Shown in pieces: positions 22,776-33,880 of a stretch of DNA of 64,000 nt. Under the pieces are notes generated by a model. The model was given only the letters and a program-made list of their open reading frames with translations. It had not been told where the DNA came from and made no database searches. The position numbers and the translations under genes are program-made. The stretch spans positions 2,421,001 to 2,485,000 of the forward strand of contig JACVVK020000015.1 in NCBI GenBank assembly GCA_018292915.2, in the 5' to 3' direction. Positions within the stretch are counted from its first letter, which is position 1, and each line of letters begins with the position of its first letter. The DNA is from Batillaria attramentaria. Lineage: Eukaryota; Mollusca; Gastropoda; Batillariidae.

Positions 22776-23223
22776 TACAGAAAGAGAGCAGGCTGTCACC
22801 ACCTGTCATGCCTACAGCCCAGGTAACAGGTTGGCCGGTAAACGCGGTCAATAACTATACCATAGATCGTGTTACTAGCATCACCAAAAGCCGATACTGG
22901 AACAAACGGCAGTCCCACAAAGGTTATACAATACAGTTTCCACATGAGCAATCTCGCGGCTCGTGTTTTGTTACATAGTAAATTTCTCACCCTTTTATTT
23001 TCCCAAACAGCCGGAAAACACTTTTCTCAAGCACGATTTTCAGACAGGTTTTTTTCCCCGCCACTTTGACAATACGCCTAGAGGGATAATTTCTAACTTG
23101 GATCTACTATTTCAACATCGGGCTGTTCCCACAAAGGGTAATTTAGCCACTTCACATTTCACCATCTACGTCAAATCGAATCGGAAGCCAAAATCATAGC
23201 AGCCAAATGGTCTGGAAGGAATA

Positions 23224-23397
23224 AGAGGATTTGGCTTGGTGGTTAAGGCCGCTGTCCGCCTGCAGATCCCGAAGAAAGCGGGCTCGAATCCACAGGCGGG
23301 CAGTAACTTGGTCTGGTGATTTTCTTCTTATCAAGAGTCACAGTTCATGCGCAGACTCGTTTACAGTGACTGTCTTGTCTTCGTTGTACGCGACACA
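23224..23397 (+). repeat. SINE family C, tRNA-like head, AAT tail
   Basis: The head has TTGGCTTGGTGGTTAAGG (A-box-like) and GGGCTCGAATCC (B-box-like). A body with TCATGCGCAGACTCG and TTGTACGCGACACATAATAA follows. Its AAT tail merges with the AAT tail of the LINE lying in the opposite direction. Only one copy is in the window. Confidence 0.65.
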
Positions 23398-24706
23398 TAA
23401 TAATAAATAATAATAATAAATGGTATTTCTAGGGCGCATTTCTTTAAATAAAACTCAATGCGCCTATCACTCACTCACACTCACGCACATCATACAACGA
23501 TGAACAGACATACACTGGTGAAACTGACTAGTTAAAATAACTGGTGTTAGTAGTTTGTGGCCTCATGCCGCTCAAGCAACAAGGACCAGCATGCGGCTGA
23601 GGAAATTACTGATAGGCTTTGCGGAAGAGGAACGTTTTCAGACTGCTCTTGAAAACAGACAGCGTGGGCGCATTTCTCAGATCTGAAGGCAGAGAGTTCC
23701 AAACGGCAGGAGCGGCAAAACTGAAAGAGCGCTCACCGAAAGATTTCAGGCTGCGCTTGGGGATTTTGAGAAGCCTCTCGGACGACGACCGGAGGGTTCG
23801 CGACGGTATATAGGTGACAAGTGAAGCTGAGAGGTAAGGTGGGAGAGTGCTATCAAAGTGACGAAATGCCAGAACAGATATTTTGTAGTGAAGGCGGAAA
23901 TGAACTGGTAGCCAATGGAGCTCTCTTAGAAGTGGTGTTACGTGCTCTCGCTTCCGTTTGCCCAGCACTAATCGCGCAGCGCTGTTCTGGACTCTTTGAA
24001 GGCGGCCTAACTGTTCTGCTGGAAGGCCAGCCAGTGCTGAGTTGCAGTAGTCGAGGCGTGAGGTTATAAGAGCAGTAACTAATTTTGTGCAGGCACTTTG
24101 TGAAAGGAATGGTCGGATCGACGCAATACGCCTGAGTTCTAGAAAACAAGCGCGGCAGACGCAGCTGATCTGTTCTTGCATAGAAAGCGACCGATCAATC
24201 CTAACACCAAGATACTTGACGGATTTCACGAAGGGTATGTCGCAACCATCAATGGAGACTGAGTCACCGTTCACCAGACCGAGACGTGAAGGAGCGCCCA
24301 CAGGCATAACTTCGGTCTTGTCTGTGTTCAACATAAGTTTGTTGCTGTTCATCCATGTCAGAACGTCGCTGATACATGACTGAATACTTGTCTGGACAGA
24401 ACTGAAATCTGCTGGTTGCGCACTCTGTGACACCTCGGTGTCATCTGCATACTTGTGAAACAAACAGTTATGGGAGAGAATCACATCTGATAAAGGTTGA
24501 GAGTAGAGAGTGAACAAGACGGGGCCCAGGACGGAACCCTGAGGTACCCCAAAGACAAGGGGACTGTGGGCTGAGGACATGCCATCAATGACCACACACT
24601 GAGAACGGTTGTGTATATAAGATGAAAACCATTCAAGTACTGTACCCCTGACGCCAAAGGTAATTTCCAGCCGTCGCAGCATAAGTATTATCAAGTGTGC
24701 ATATTA
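23398..24706 (-). mobile_element. L2/CR1-like LINE, 5'-truncated
   Basis: The element holds the C-terminal half of a reverse transcriptase (23606-24694), a short 3' UTR, a terminal hairpin (GGCGCATT pairing with AATGCGCC) and an (ATT)n tail, all in minus orientation. The 5' end is cut within the polymerase where unrelated repeat F begins, as is usual for incomplete LINE copies. The open frame is undamaged over more than 1 kb, which suggests a fairly young insertion. Confidence 0.93.
23606..24694 (-). CDS. LINE reverse transcriptase, C-terminal part
   Basis: The 362-codon frame begins within the polymerase domain and has no real start codon of its own. Visible motifs are FGVRGTVLEWFSSY (residues 13-26), the RT block GVPQGSVLGP (49-58) and the catalytic YADD (82-85). 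A thumb-like region follows, with VKYLGVRID near 160, and then the typical L2/CR1 C-terminus (SRTLRSS, SFGERSFSFAAPAVWNSLP, FKSSLKTFLFRK). The endonuclease domain and the upstream RT blocks are lost, so it cannot be an active protein. It would copy element RNA at a nicked target if complete. Confidence 0.93.
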   Translation of the reverse strand: MIILMLRRLEITFGVRGTVLEWFSSYIHNRSQCVVIDGMSSAHSPLVFGVPQGSVLGPVLFTLYSQPLSDVILSHNCLFHKYADDTEVSQSAQPADFSSVQTSIQSCISDVLTWMNSNKLMLNTDKTEVMPVGAPSRLGLVNGDSVSIDGCDIPFVKSVKYLGVRIDRSLSMQEQISCVCRACFLELRRIASIRPFLSQSACTKLVTALITSRLDYCNSALAGLPAEQLGRLQRVQNSAARLVLGKRKREHVTPLLRELHWLPVHFRLHYKISVLAFRHFDSTLPPYLSASLVTYIPSRTLRSSSERLLKIPKRSLKSFGERSFSFAAPAVWNSLPSDLRNAPTLSVFKSSLKTFLFRKAYQ

Positions 24707-24707
24707 A

Positions 24708-25036
24708 AGGGGATAAAGCTACCCTTTTTTATGCTCACAGATCGTTCTGAGCTGTTTTCGTGGTATCTATCATCACTTCAACACCTGGACGGTGGCAGCA
24801 TCCGTAATGCCGGCACTAAGCCAACAGAAGCGGCGACCACACTGAACGCCCCAGCAGTGTAACAACAATCGGTTAATTTGAATGTTCGACCGCTCGTGCA
24901 AAGTGTACACAAAACTGTATCGCATTAAGAGCTGTACTAATCATCAAGATAGAGTATTTTGAGTGCAAAGGGGCACTCACGAGCGAAGATGTTCCGAAAC
25001 ATAAAATGGCTTAGCGAAGAGGGGAATTTGCCCGTT
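24708..25036 (+). repeat. dispersed repeat F, copy 1
   Basis: The copy aligns with 59042-59372 over about 330 bp. Shared blocks include GAGCTGTTTTCGTGGTATCT, CCAGCAGTGTAACAACA, TGTATCGCATTAAGAGCTGT and ACTAATCATCAAGATA. No coding capacity or terminal repeats were seen. Its left edge coincides with the truncated end of the LINE. Confidence 0.85.
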
Positions 25037-25039
25037 TCC

Positions 25040-25600
25040 ACCGACAGAGGCAGCCCGAAGTTCCTTTACTGAGAGAATTCAGATAATTATACACATGTAC
25101 CAGCGACCAGTGCACGAGTTGTGACTTCAAGGATTTCTTTACAATTCCTTTGTAGGAGTTTGTGGACAGGCAAACAAGGAAACCTCCACAAGCAAATTTC
25201 TACAAGGTTGTTTGTGGATGGGTAAAGAGGCAAATATTGATCTGCTCAAGAACAATCTCCAGAAGTGCACTTGATAGCGTCTAGTGATACGTCCAGTACT
25301 GCTCACTTTGCCAAAAGCTCAAAGGCAGAGAACTCAGCTCTTTGCATTACCAGCCTTCTCTGATCTTCCCCGAGTCGATTTACTCTTTGGGCAGCACAAA
25401 GACGGTCTGCCAGAAATGGCGTTGTTTAATTTGTAAGTGACGGGCTTGCAGTTGGTCCCTCGTGTCAAAGACAAACCATTTCGCTGCCGCAGCAATCTGG
25501 TCTTAAAGAAAAAGCAACAACCCTGAATAGGGATTCAGAGAATGTCCAAGATGAAATGTTGCGTGCATTGTAGTCTGGACGGCGTATGCCACATACGCCA
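25040..25600. other. intronic stretch without recognised features
   Basis: The sequence looks unique within the window, with no simple repeats. Confidence 0.5.
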
Positions 25601-25639
25601 GAAGTCGCTTGAAGAAGAGGGCCGTAAAACAGATTGGAG

Positions 25640-25712
25640 TGAGGGTGAGTGAGTGCTTTCAGACTAAACGTCCTATGTCCACCGGTAAAGCGATTTCAAA
25701 GGTAGAACCCGG
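25640..25712 (-). repeat. degenerate SINE A tail
   Basis: CTAAACGTCCTATGTCCACC and AAAGCGATTTCAAAGGTAGA correspond to the TTTAACGTCCTTTTCCACC and GTGATATCAAAGACGG blocks. The GCGATTTCAAAG variant is shared with 41470-41536 and may mark an older subfamily. Confidence 0.6.
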
Positions 25713-25807
25713 AAAACCCTGTGCACCTGTTGGTCGCCAGCTTGAAAGACTCTTGCCACTTAACCAACGGTTGGGGAGAAAATTTGCTAGTGTCCACGGA
25801 CTGTTCG

Positions 25808-26198
<391 letters not shown>

Positions 26199-27262
26199 GA
26201 CACAAATTACGCGTGGGGTCAAGTGCAGTGTTTGTTGGATGGACCCTGTGTGCTAGTCTGTAGTCAGTTTCTGTTGTCATGAAAAGCGTGATTTTCGTGA
26301 TTTTTGTATTTTGTAGGTCAAGGTGCATGCCAGGGGGCGAGAAGCAAGCTGTCACTGGAGCTGGGACTTCTTGCGTAGATCAAGGTCGGGCACAAGTGAC
26401 GTGAGCGGACATGATGCCTGGGGTTAATAGGGAATATATACGCACTTTGAGCCCCCGGGCACTTGTGTTCTTTGACCTCACACACACGCACGCACGCACA
26501 AGACATGACAAGATTTCGCCGCGTACTTTGAGTTGAAGAGGACTAGCCGCCGGTGCTAGAATTCTGAAGGCCATTTTCTGTCTAATACGTCAACGCAAGC
26601 AGATTATGGTGCACTAAATCTAAATGTATCCTAGACGGGTAATTTAGGGCAATGTTCACAGACCAACTTCTCAAAGCACACACTCAAAGCCTTCTGCCAA
26701 TGGTGCTTAGTTTCCGAAACATCAAATGCAACGTTTCAAGCGTTTATTTGTGGATCGAGGAACCCGATCACCTTGAAAACGGGTGTACCTTTTCAAAAAG
26801 GCGTCCGTCTAAAAGAAAGCCCAAAGCCGCTTCTCGAACAAAATCAAAAGCGTCTCGTCTGTGAACTACGCGCAAACTGTAACTAAATTTCGATCTAGGA
26901 GGATCACACACGAACTTCCCCACCCCTCAGCCCGCGGACAGCAAGCGGAGAAGGCTGATCGATCCAACACAGTGAATTCATAAATTGCATCCTGTGCACG
27001 TCACACTTGCAACTCCCTCCGAACGCAGAGATCTCTTAAAAAAAAAAAAAAAAAAGGAAGGTAAATTCAGGGCTAATTGAAGCACGCATCTCGTCCGACC
27101 ACCAGACACAGCAGTTCTGTGATGGTCTCCAGAAACGCCTACAAAATGACGCAAGACCAGTGAATTGGGGAAATGAGATGAGACTTTTGCGACTTCACAA
27201 GCCAGCCGTACACACTGTCTTCATGCCACAAGCACGAGGTAGGGTTCGCTTTCGTACTCTGC

Positions 27263-27391
27263 AGCCAATGCCTGACGTCAGCAGAATCGGCCAATCAATT
27301 TTGCTGATAGTATTTAACGTCGGCAACGTGACTGAAGGCTGTTCGTGCGAGACGACGCGGAGCTGACAAGCAGACGAGACTTTTGACGTCA
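27263..27391. promoter_or_regulatory. candidate CRE/CCAAT cluster
   Basis: Two perfect TGACGTCA palindromes (27273-27280 and 27384-27391) and two CCAAT motifs (27264 and 27291) fall within 130 bp of repeat-free DNA in intron 1. TGACGTCA binds CREB/ATF proteins in animals. Whether this is an intronic enhancer is inference only. Confidence 0.35.
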
Positions 27392-27518
27392 TGGGATGAC
27401 GCAGTCGCAAGAAAATTAACTGACAGTTAACAAAAAAAAAAAAGGGGGGGGGGGGGGCTAGTGAACTATCTCTCTCCGCCATGTGCATTGCTAGCATTCC
27501 GTGAAATTTGACATTCCG

Positions 27519-27519
<1 letters not shown>

Positions 27520-27575
<56 letters not shown>
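27520..27575. repeat. (CA)n microsatellite
   Basis: About 28 perfect CA units. Confidence 0.95.
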
Positions 27576-27576
<1 letters not shown>

Positions 27577-28194
27577 CCTGCTACTCCACCAGCAACAGGG
27601 CTCAGAATGGGTCAAAATCTGTGGTGAAACTAGTCGTAGGACTAACAATGGCAACTGTTGGGATCTGCTATACTTCAGTGCTGTCTTCTCTGTCGTTGTG
27701 GTGTTACCAGTTTGTCTGTAAGGTCATTGAACTGTTGTCTGTACCAACTGAACACTCAGGCTTGTGCGTTTCCCTTCCCTGTTATGGAGTAAACCAGACA
27801 CGCTTGAACGCTTCCCACAAATTTATCGACAAAAACAACGACAGCTGTTCACTAACACGGACGTTTCCAGAACCCGGCTACACCGAATGCCACCGGCCAA
27901 CCTGACACCAATGGCGTAATGGCGTAATTACGTTATCGACAGAATGTCGAGACCTGTTCAAGGTGTCCGACATTTGGCTACATCCGGGACATTGCCCTGA
28001 CGCAGATCGATATTTGACCCTGTTCAGTTGGCGATTCACATCGGTGCACACAGCATCCAGGTGCTCAGCCCGTAAAACCCTGTGTGTGTGTCTGTGCGCG
28101 TGTAGTTGTGTGCGTGTGTATTGTTTATGTGGTGACTTACCGTTGATGTATTAGTCGTAGACAACCTTGCTGGGTTTGCTTTAATCAGTTACGA

Positions 28195-28227
28195 ACGCAC
28201 ACAAAGAACGAACGCACACAAAGAACG

Positions 28228-28280
<53 letters not shown>

Positions 28281-28358
28281 GCACGCACGCACCAGACCGA
28301 GCAGCTGATGACTACACATGCACACTTCTACACTCCTGACTACACTCACTACACGTGA

Positions 28359-28433
<75 letters not shown>

Positions 28434-28450
28434 AGATCGAGCAGCTGGAT
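28195..28450. repeat. paired (CA)n microsatellites with duplicated flanks
   Basis: A 17-bp duplication (CACACAAAGAACGAACG) precedes the first CA run. Both CA runs are followed by ACCAGA(C/T)CGAGCAGCTG.ATGACTACAC, so the CA-plus-flank module has been duplicated in tandem. Confidence 0.88.
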
Positions 28451-28459
28451 GACTACACG

Positions 28460-29340
28460 TGCACTCCTGCAAACCATACCTGACAGAGCGTTCCGTCCAG
28501 CATACAGTGTGCGCAAACCGTCATCTTGCAACGACTGGCGCAAGTGATTTGTGGCCCATATGGCTGCGTCGGTAATCACAGACAATCAATTTGACCTCCC
28601 CCGCAAGTCAAGGCAAACCGCCTTTTATTACCAAGGTAATTTACAGCATGCCCCACTCATTTCCCGACGGAATAAAATCTCGATAAGACGTCGCGTCACG
28701 TATTAGCCAGGAAAAAAAAAAAAAAACTCGCCAAACATGCTCGTCGGTATAAGTGCGAAACAAAACAGACAAGAGCTGCTTTTCTAAAGTTACAGCGTCT
28801 TCGTGAATGTAACTCGTTCCTCGCATCAAAGAGAAACATGAACCCATGGTTTGAGTATGTAACTGTTCTTCCTTTGTCTGGTGCTACCTCTAGGAACGTT
28901 CTTCCTAATGAAATGGAACGTTTCCACTTACAGCTAAAGACATAACCCGGGACCAAATATCAAGTCTGCATACAGTCGTGCAGTTTCCCTGTACGTAGTC
29001 TACACATTACGCTGGTCCTTGCAATAGAGGTGAATAAGCAAGGGTTTCAGTATGCACGTGATACCCCCAAATCAGTGTTGTTTGCCCACTGAACAGATGT
29101 CAGGCTTCGTGTAGATGGGAAGTCAGATTTCCCGAGCACTTCCGGTTTAGTGTTATACGACAAGAACGATCAGACAAATTTATCTGGCATATTTTCTTGG
29201 AATTCAACCTCTCCTTAGCCGAAACCAAGTTCCAAATAGAGATTGTAACCACCACAAATCGCAAAATGAACTTCTTATACATACTTACTTATTCACTCAT
29301 TCGTATTTCCCGTTAAGAATAATGATTATAACTGTGGATC
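28460..29340. other. intronic stretch without recognised features
   Basis: One A run near 28711 and otherwise unique sequence; no coding or repeat assignment was possible. Confidence 0.5.
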
Positions 29341-29344
29341 GTCT

Positions 29345-29607
29345 AGGCACCTTACCCGATTTCTTGAAGTGGCTCAAAGCGCCGCGAACTGAACCCAACA
29401 CACACGCTCATGAGAATCACACGCATTCTCTCTCACACCCTGAACGTGAACGCATTACAATCACTGCGAACGGCCATCTCCGCAATGTAAATTTCGGAAT
29501 GCAGAATTGCATTCATTTTCAAATTTTGTTGGGTTGAACATTTCCAAAACAGAGGGGGGAGAAAGCCGGAGTACCCGGACACCACCACCCCCAACCATCG
29601 GCCCTGA
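29345..29607 (-). repeat. SINE family B, 5'-truncated
   Basis: The copy includes the hairpin region (TTCTTGAAGTGGCTCAAAGC), the ACACGCATTCTCTCTCACAC block and GCCGGAGTACCCGGA, and stops before the tRNA head. An EcoRI-like GAATTC follows the truncated end. Confidence 0.9.
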
Positions 29608-29865
29608 ATTCAATTCCTCCTTTTACCAGAAACCTTACGGTCCCCTCCTCTACTCTTGAAACGTCTAGAAACCCCCGCGACAAGCAGAAGCCGTCCTGCA
29701 CTCGACAAAAACTTGACAGCGACCGCCGAGGGTTGAACGGGCACTCCGGGCAAATCAGTCATGCTTCTATCGATCCTGCTGCCAGCAGCTGCTCCAGAAT
29801 TTAGAGGACATTCCTCGATTCCCTTCCTCTCCCCGGCAACCGCCTTGGCATAGTCGCACACGGGG

Positions 29866-29870
<5 letters not shown>

Positions 29871-29906
<36 letters not shown>
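29871..29906. repeat. (GA)n microsatellite
   Basis: A short GA run with one A interruption. Confidence 0.9.
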
Positions 29907-29909
<3 letters not shown>

Positions 29910-29947
29910 CACACAACTAGCTTGTCTGTCTTTGACTCCAGCTGAAA

Positions 29948-30524
29948 CGTTTTATGTTCTGTGATGGTCGTGGGCCTGATGATGCTTTGTGGCTTGCGCT
30001 GCCTTTCTCTCTAAACGTTCGAGGTGGAAAAGGACGTCAAACACCCATCCACCCACTCTCTAAAACGTTGGATGTCGTGTGGCGTTTGTGAAAATGGCGA
30101 TGCTCGTACAGTTTTGACTTGTGTCGTATAAACGTTACACGGTCTGTGGCGTTGTGTGAACGTGATGGTACTTTGTGGCTTGCGCTGTCTGTCTGTCTGT
30201 CTAAACGTTTGATGTTCTGTGGCGTTTGTGAACATGGCGATGCTGGTGCATTTTTGACAGGTGGCGTATAAACGTTGCAGGTTCTGTAGCGTTTGTGAAC
30301 GTGATGATACTCTGTGGTTTGCGCTGTCTGACTCTCTATGCGTTATACGTTCTGTGGCGTTTATGGATATGGTGATACTTTGTGGCGTGCGTTATCTGTC
30401 TTTAAACGTTACACGTTTCTGTGGCGTTTGTGGACATGATGATACTTTCAACTTTGTGCGTTGTGCTGTCTGTCTCTCTAAACGTTATATGTTTGGTGAC
30501 GTTTGTGGACAGGATGTGTGGCTA
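29948..30524. repeat. ~65-75-bp tandem array of two unit types
   Basis: Eight or nine units begin AAACGTT and carry GTTCTGTGGCGTTTGTG. One type continues GATGATACTTTGTGGCTTGC and GCTGTCTGTCTCTCT. The other continues GGCGATGCT and TTTTTGAC, ending GTCGTAT or GGCGTAT. The first units alternate between the types. Unit identity is moderate, so the array is old. A SINE A tail piece lies in it at 30021. Confidence 0.88.
30021..30058 (+). repeat. SINE family A tail fragment within the tandem array
   Basis: GAGGTGGAAAAGGACGTCAA followed by ACACCCATCCACCCA is the terminal part of family A. It is bounded on both sides by CTCTCTAAA(A)CGTT of the array, compatible with a strongly 5'-truncated insertion. 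Confidence 0.75.
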
Positions 30525-31050
30525 TGCTGGAAACCTTGCCACTGTTCGTAACGGTAATTTAATTAATCATACATGCGTTCTTGTCTGCACTGTTATTGAG
30601 GCGTAGGTCTACATGTTGTCGGTTTCAATCAGCTCTTGACCATTCAATATCACCTTACTGCAATGCACGCATGGTTTCTATTGGTCCCTGCAGAACTGCG
30701 CCCCGGGTTCATATACCTCTGTATGTCCCTTCAGGCGGAGAGGTTCAATCTGAGCTACAGCTTTTGTAAAACGCAGATATCTAGCGAAGCGGCCGCAAAC
30801 AGGCTGCACCCATGAGAACTGCAAACTGGAACGGATGCGAATATTGCGTTTTTCCCCCTCTCCTGGTCGATGGAAGCTATGTCCTGGCTGAATGCTAAAA
30901 GCCGATGTGACCAATATGTCACACGCTGAATGGCGCAACGTTCCGGCACGCTTGACAGCGACTGTTGTTGTTTTATGGCTCGGGGTTTGTGACTGTCCGC
31001 GCGTGGGTTTGCGTGAAAGGTCGTGGGATGTTCGCACACGCCAAACTGAA

Positions 31051-31051
31051 G

Positions 31052-31082
<31 letters not shown>

Positions 31083-31448
31083 GTATTGTATAGGCGCTTT
31101 TCCCAATTTCATGAATCGGCTCAAAGCGCCGCGAACTGAACCCAACACGCACGCTCACGTGAATCACACGCTGGACATGAACATATTACAATCACGTGGT
31201 GCGAAGGGTCAGCTCAGCTATTTGAGTTTCGGAATTTCGATTTGCATTTACTTTTTCAAATTTGGTGGGCTGAACATTTCCAAAGCAGAGGGGGAGGAAG
31301 CCGGAGTACCCGGAGAGAACCCCCGACGATCGGCCCGAATGAACGGTGCCACATACGAGAAGGAAAAATTCTTTGCCCCGAGTGGGACCCGAACCCCTGA
31401 CCTCTCGCATTGGTGACAAGTCTCTTAACCACTAGACCACCGATCGCC
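31051..31448 (-). repeat. SINE family B, full-length
   Basis: This is the most complete copy. On the minus strand it runs from GGGGCGATCGGTGGTCTAGT (A box) and GGTCAGGGGTTCGGGTCC (B box) through CTCCGGGTACTCCGGCTTCC and AAATGTTCAGCCCACC to the GGCGCTTT/AAAGCGCC hairpin. It ends with TATACAATACTC and an ATT/ATC tail. GAAGAT beside both ends (31048 and 31452) may be a short target duplication. Confidence 0.95.
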
Positions 31449-31456
31449 CCAGAAGA

Positions 31457-31660
31457 TCCGGTTAGGTCAGTTGGTAAAATGTTCGACAAAACTTTCGAGT
31501 GAAACTGTGTTTGAGTACTGCCAATACATTATCCACCCGCCTGAAAATACGTATGACTGTGTGTCACGCTACTGCGTAAATGTTAATCCGTTTAGTCACT
31601 TCTGCATGTCTAAGACATGTAAAACTTGAAAAAGAAGAATTTTTTTCTCTCCAGAATCTG
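31457..31660 (+). repeat. possible degenerate tRNA-derived SINE
   Basis: TTAGGTCAGTTGGTAAAA resembles an A box and GTGTTTGAGTACTGC a decayed B box. The stretch ends with GACATGTAAAACTTGAAAAA, a tail-like sequence. Only one copy is present, so the call is weak. Confidence 0.35.
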
Positions 31661-31665
31661 CGTCC

Positions 31666-32150
31666 TCGGAGTGTCCTTTGCTACTGACCGAAGAACACCC
31701 CAGCAACACAACCATTAAAGGTCATCTCAGCTTTCATAGGAAAGGGGTTGCGTGGAGAACTGCATCATCGAAAATTCAAATCTTTTGTCTGTACTTCGAT
31801 ATAAAATGCATAACCATGGTAGACGTGTTTTTTTTGCCATTTTCGGCCCCAAAACTTGGAACATGCTGCCATTATCTTTATGATCAATAAAATCAGAAAG
31901 TTCATTCAGAAGCAGCCTAAAAACTTCCCTATTCAAAGCATATTTGTAATGGAAAAAAAAATTCAGACAAGATCTCTTTGGATCCTGCCTGCCGATCTTT
32001 TCAGTTTTGTCATTTATGGGTATTCCTTGTTATTGCTTAACGTCTCATTTCTTTTTCTGTCTTTTGTCTGTTTAATTTTCGTTAGCGCTTAGAGCATTTA
32101 ATTTTATATGATTATGCGCTTTATAAATAAAATTATTATTATTATTATCG
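31666..32150 (+). pseudogene. L2-like LINE 3' end, decayed
   Basis: Across one stop the frame near 31830-31940 reads FAIFGPKTWNMLPLSL and SSFRSSLKTSLFKAYL, the C-terminus of an L2/CR1-type reverse transcriptase. About 150 bp of 3' UTR follow. The end has the AGCGC/GCGCT hairpin pair, TTTATAAATAAA and an ATT then ATC tail. The frame has internal stops, so this is an old 5'-truncated copy of a lineage different from those at 21.3 and 23.6 kb. Confidence 0.87.
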
Positions 32151-32774
32151 TCGTCATCATCATCATCATCATCATCAGTCATGCAGCAAACTGATAACTG
32201 GTTCGTACGGGCGTGTTCGAAAGAAGCCAGAAAACACCACCCGGTAATATTCGACCCGACCACGAACACAAAATAGCTATAATGCACTCAATGTCCTCAG
32301 AACCCTCGTGATCATTAAAAAAAAAAACAACCAAGCACAAACCGTGACGAAACTGCATAACATGCAATTCTGTCCAGACACGCATGACTGACCTATCAAC
32401 AGAATTAATGCATGACACATCGAGGCATTGCGCCATAACATACGCTTTTAATGGTGACATTTCCCAGATAATTATTGCACTCCCGGGATCGGATGTAGTT
32501 TGAAATGAAGCAGACAGTTCACGAGGTCCGTGTCAGTTTTCTACAGGGTCATTTTCATTAGCGCATGCCATGTCAAATACCGAAGGGAGGGGGAACAACC
32601 AGCACAGTTTCTGGCATTTCAGTCACGTGCACAGACGCTGCCTCGATTTGGACTTGTTGTCGAAAGCAGAGATGATGATGAAACGTTTTTTATTCAGGAT
32701 AAAGCATTTAGGCATTACTGCCTGTCTCACAAGCTGTCCTGCTAATCTACGTTAAAGGGTAAAAAGACAACATC

Positions 32775-32775
<1 letters not shown>

Positions 32776-32812
<37 letters not shown>

Positions 32813-32853
32813 GGGGGGGGCATTTTAGGAGTTTAACGTCCTTTTCCAACACT

Positions 32854-32895
<42 letters not shown>
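32776..32895. repeat. two (GA)n runs separated by a SINE A tail
   Basis: Both GA runs flank TTTAACGTCCTTTTCCAAC (32824-32859, minus-strand SINE A). The right GA run begins within the SINE sequence at TTACGAGAGA. The order SINE A body, GA, repeat E is the same as at 18.95 kb. Confidence 0.85.
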
Positions 32896-32897
<2 letters not shown>

Positions 32898-33075
32898 ACC
32901 CTTTGATTAAGTACCTCACGCTAATGACTAGCAATAACTGAAAGTTCATTCACAGTTTCTGTCAGCCATACGACATGCATGCACTTTCAGTCAATGAGCT
33001 AGGCATTACGGACCAGTACTGATTAGCCGTCTGACCTTTAAACACACACGAACTGGCATTTTTCTTGACTCATGC
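32896..33075 (+). repeat. dispersed repeat E, copy 3
   Basis: CTCACGCTAATGACTAGCAA to CTGACCTTTAAACACACACG aligns with copy 1, with a deletion after CACAGTTTCTGTC. The copy is followed by TTTTTCTTGACTCATGCGAC, where copy 1 has a T run. Confidence 0.82.
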
Positions 33076-33310
33076 GACGCTGGCTATCGGACCTGCATCA
33101 CGTCGATATCGTAATTTTCTAATTTGGAATGCGAGGGTTTCAATGATTTCGGGCCCGGTTCAGTGACCAAGTTTATTTCAGCTCAGTTCAGTTCAAAACG
33201 CTGTGCGCTCGGAAAATCACATAAGCGCTCCATGAGAGAGAGAGAGAGAGAGAGTACTGCCCTTGCTTGTTATGTATGCCTACTTTTATCCACGAGGAAC
33301 CGGTTTGTCA

Positions 33311-33484
33311 GGGGAGCCTGGGTGGCCGAATGGTAGAGCGTTGGACTTCTAATGCTCGGGTCGTGAGTTCGTATCCCGGCTGGAGCCAAATATTTGTGCT
33401 GGCTTTTTCATCGTTGCCCCGTCTTTGATATCACCCGTATGTGGTGGAAAAGGACGTTAAACCCCCAAACACCTACCCCACCCA
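33311..33484 (+). repeat. SINE family A, full-length, 8-bp target duplication
   Basis: A box (GTGGCCGAATGGTAGAGCG) and B box (GAGTTCGTATCCC) are intact except for one base. The body has TGCTGGCTTTTTCATCGTTG and the tail AACACCTACCCCACCC. GGTTTGTC is present at 33302-33309 and 33485-33492. Confidence 0.95.
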
Positions 33485-33597
33485 GGTTTGTCTGAAACTA
33501 GTATCGCGCCCGAGGAGGGCTCTGACGATGCAGAGAGCTGGCCCCAGAGCAGAGCTCGAGCTCGGGTGTCGGGTAAAATCAGTTCCTCAAAATATAC

Positions 33598-33880
33598 AGG
33601 CTTCTAGAACTACGCTAAAAATTTTTTGCCCCTTTTAAAAGTTGTGTGCAGAGTAAAAAATGGCAATCTCGGAACTCTTGTTGGCTTTGTAAATAAGTTT
33701 CAGGCCAGGTAATAGTAAAATTAGGGAAAAATGAGCCTGGCTTGTGGAGTATTTGTATTCATACGCGGCTGGCGCAGGAGCCAGCAGACGACAGAGAAAT
33801 GAGGGGGTATGTGGTCGCTGCTAACACTGCCAAAAACCGGAATATTAAAATATGTTAAAATTTACTCTACACGTGAGTCT
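33598..33880 (+). repeat. dispersed repeat N, copy 2
   Basis: Inverted relative to copy 1 at 3292. It carries TTTTTTGCCCCTTTT, GAAAAATGAGCCTGGC, GGTCGCTGCTA and TTTACTCTACACGTGAG in the matching order. Confidence 0.7.
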
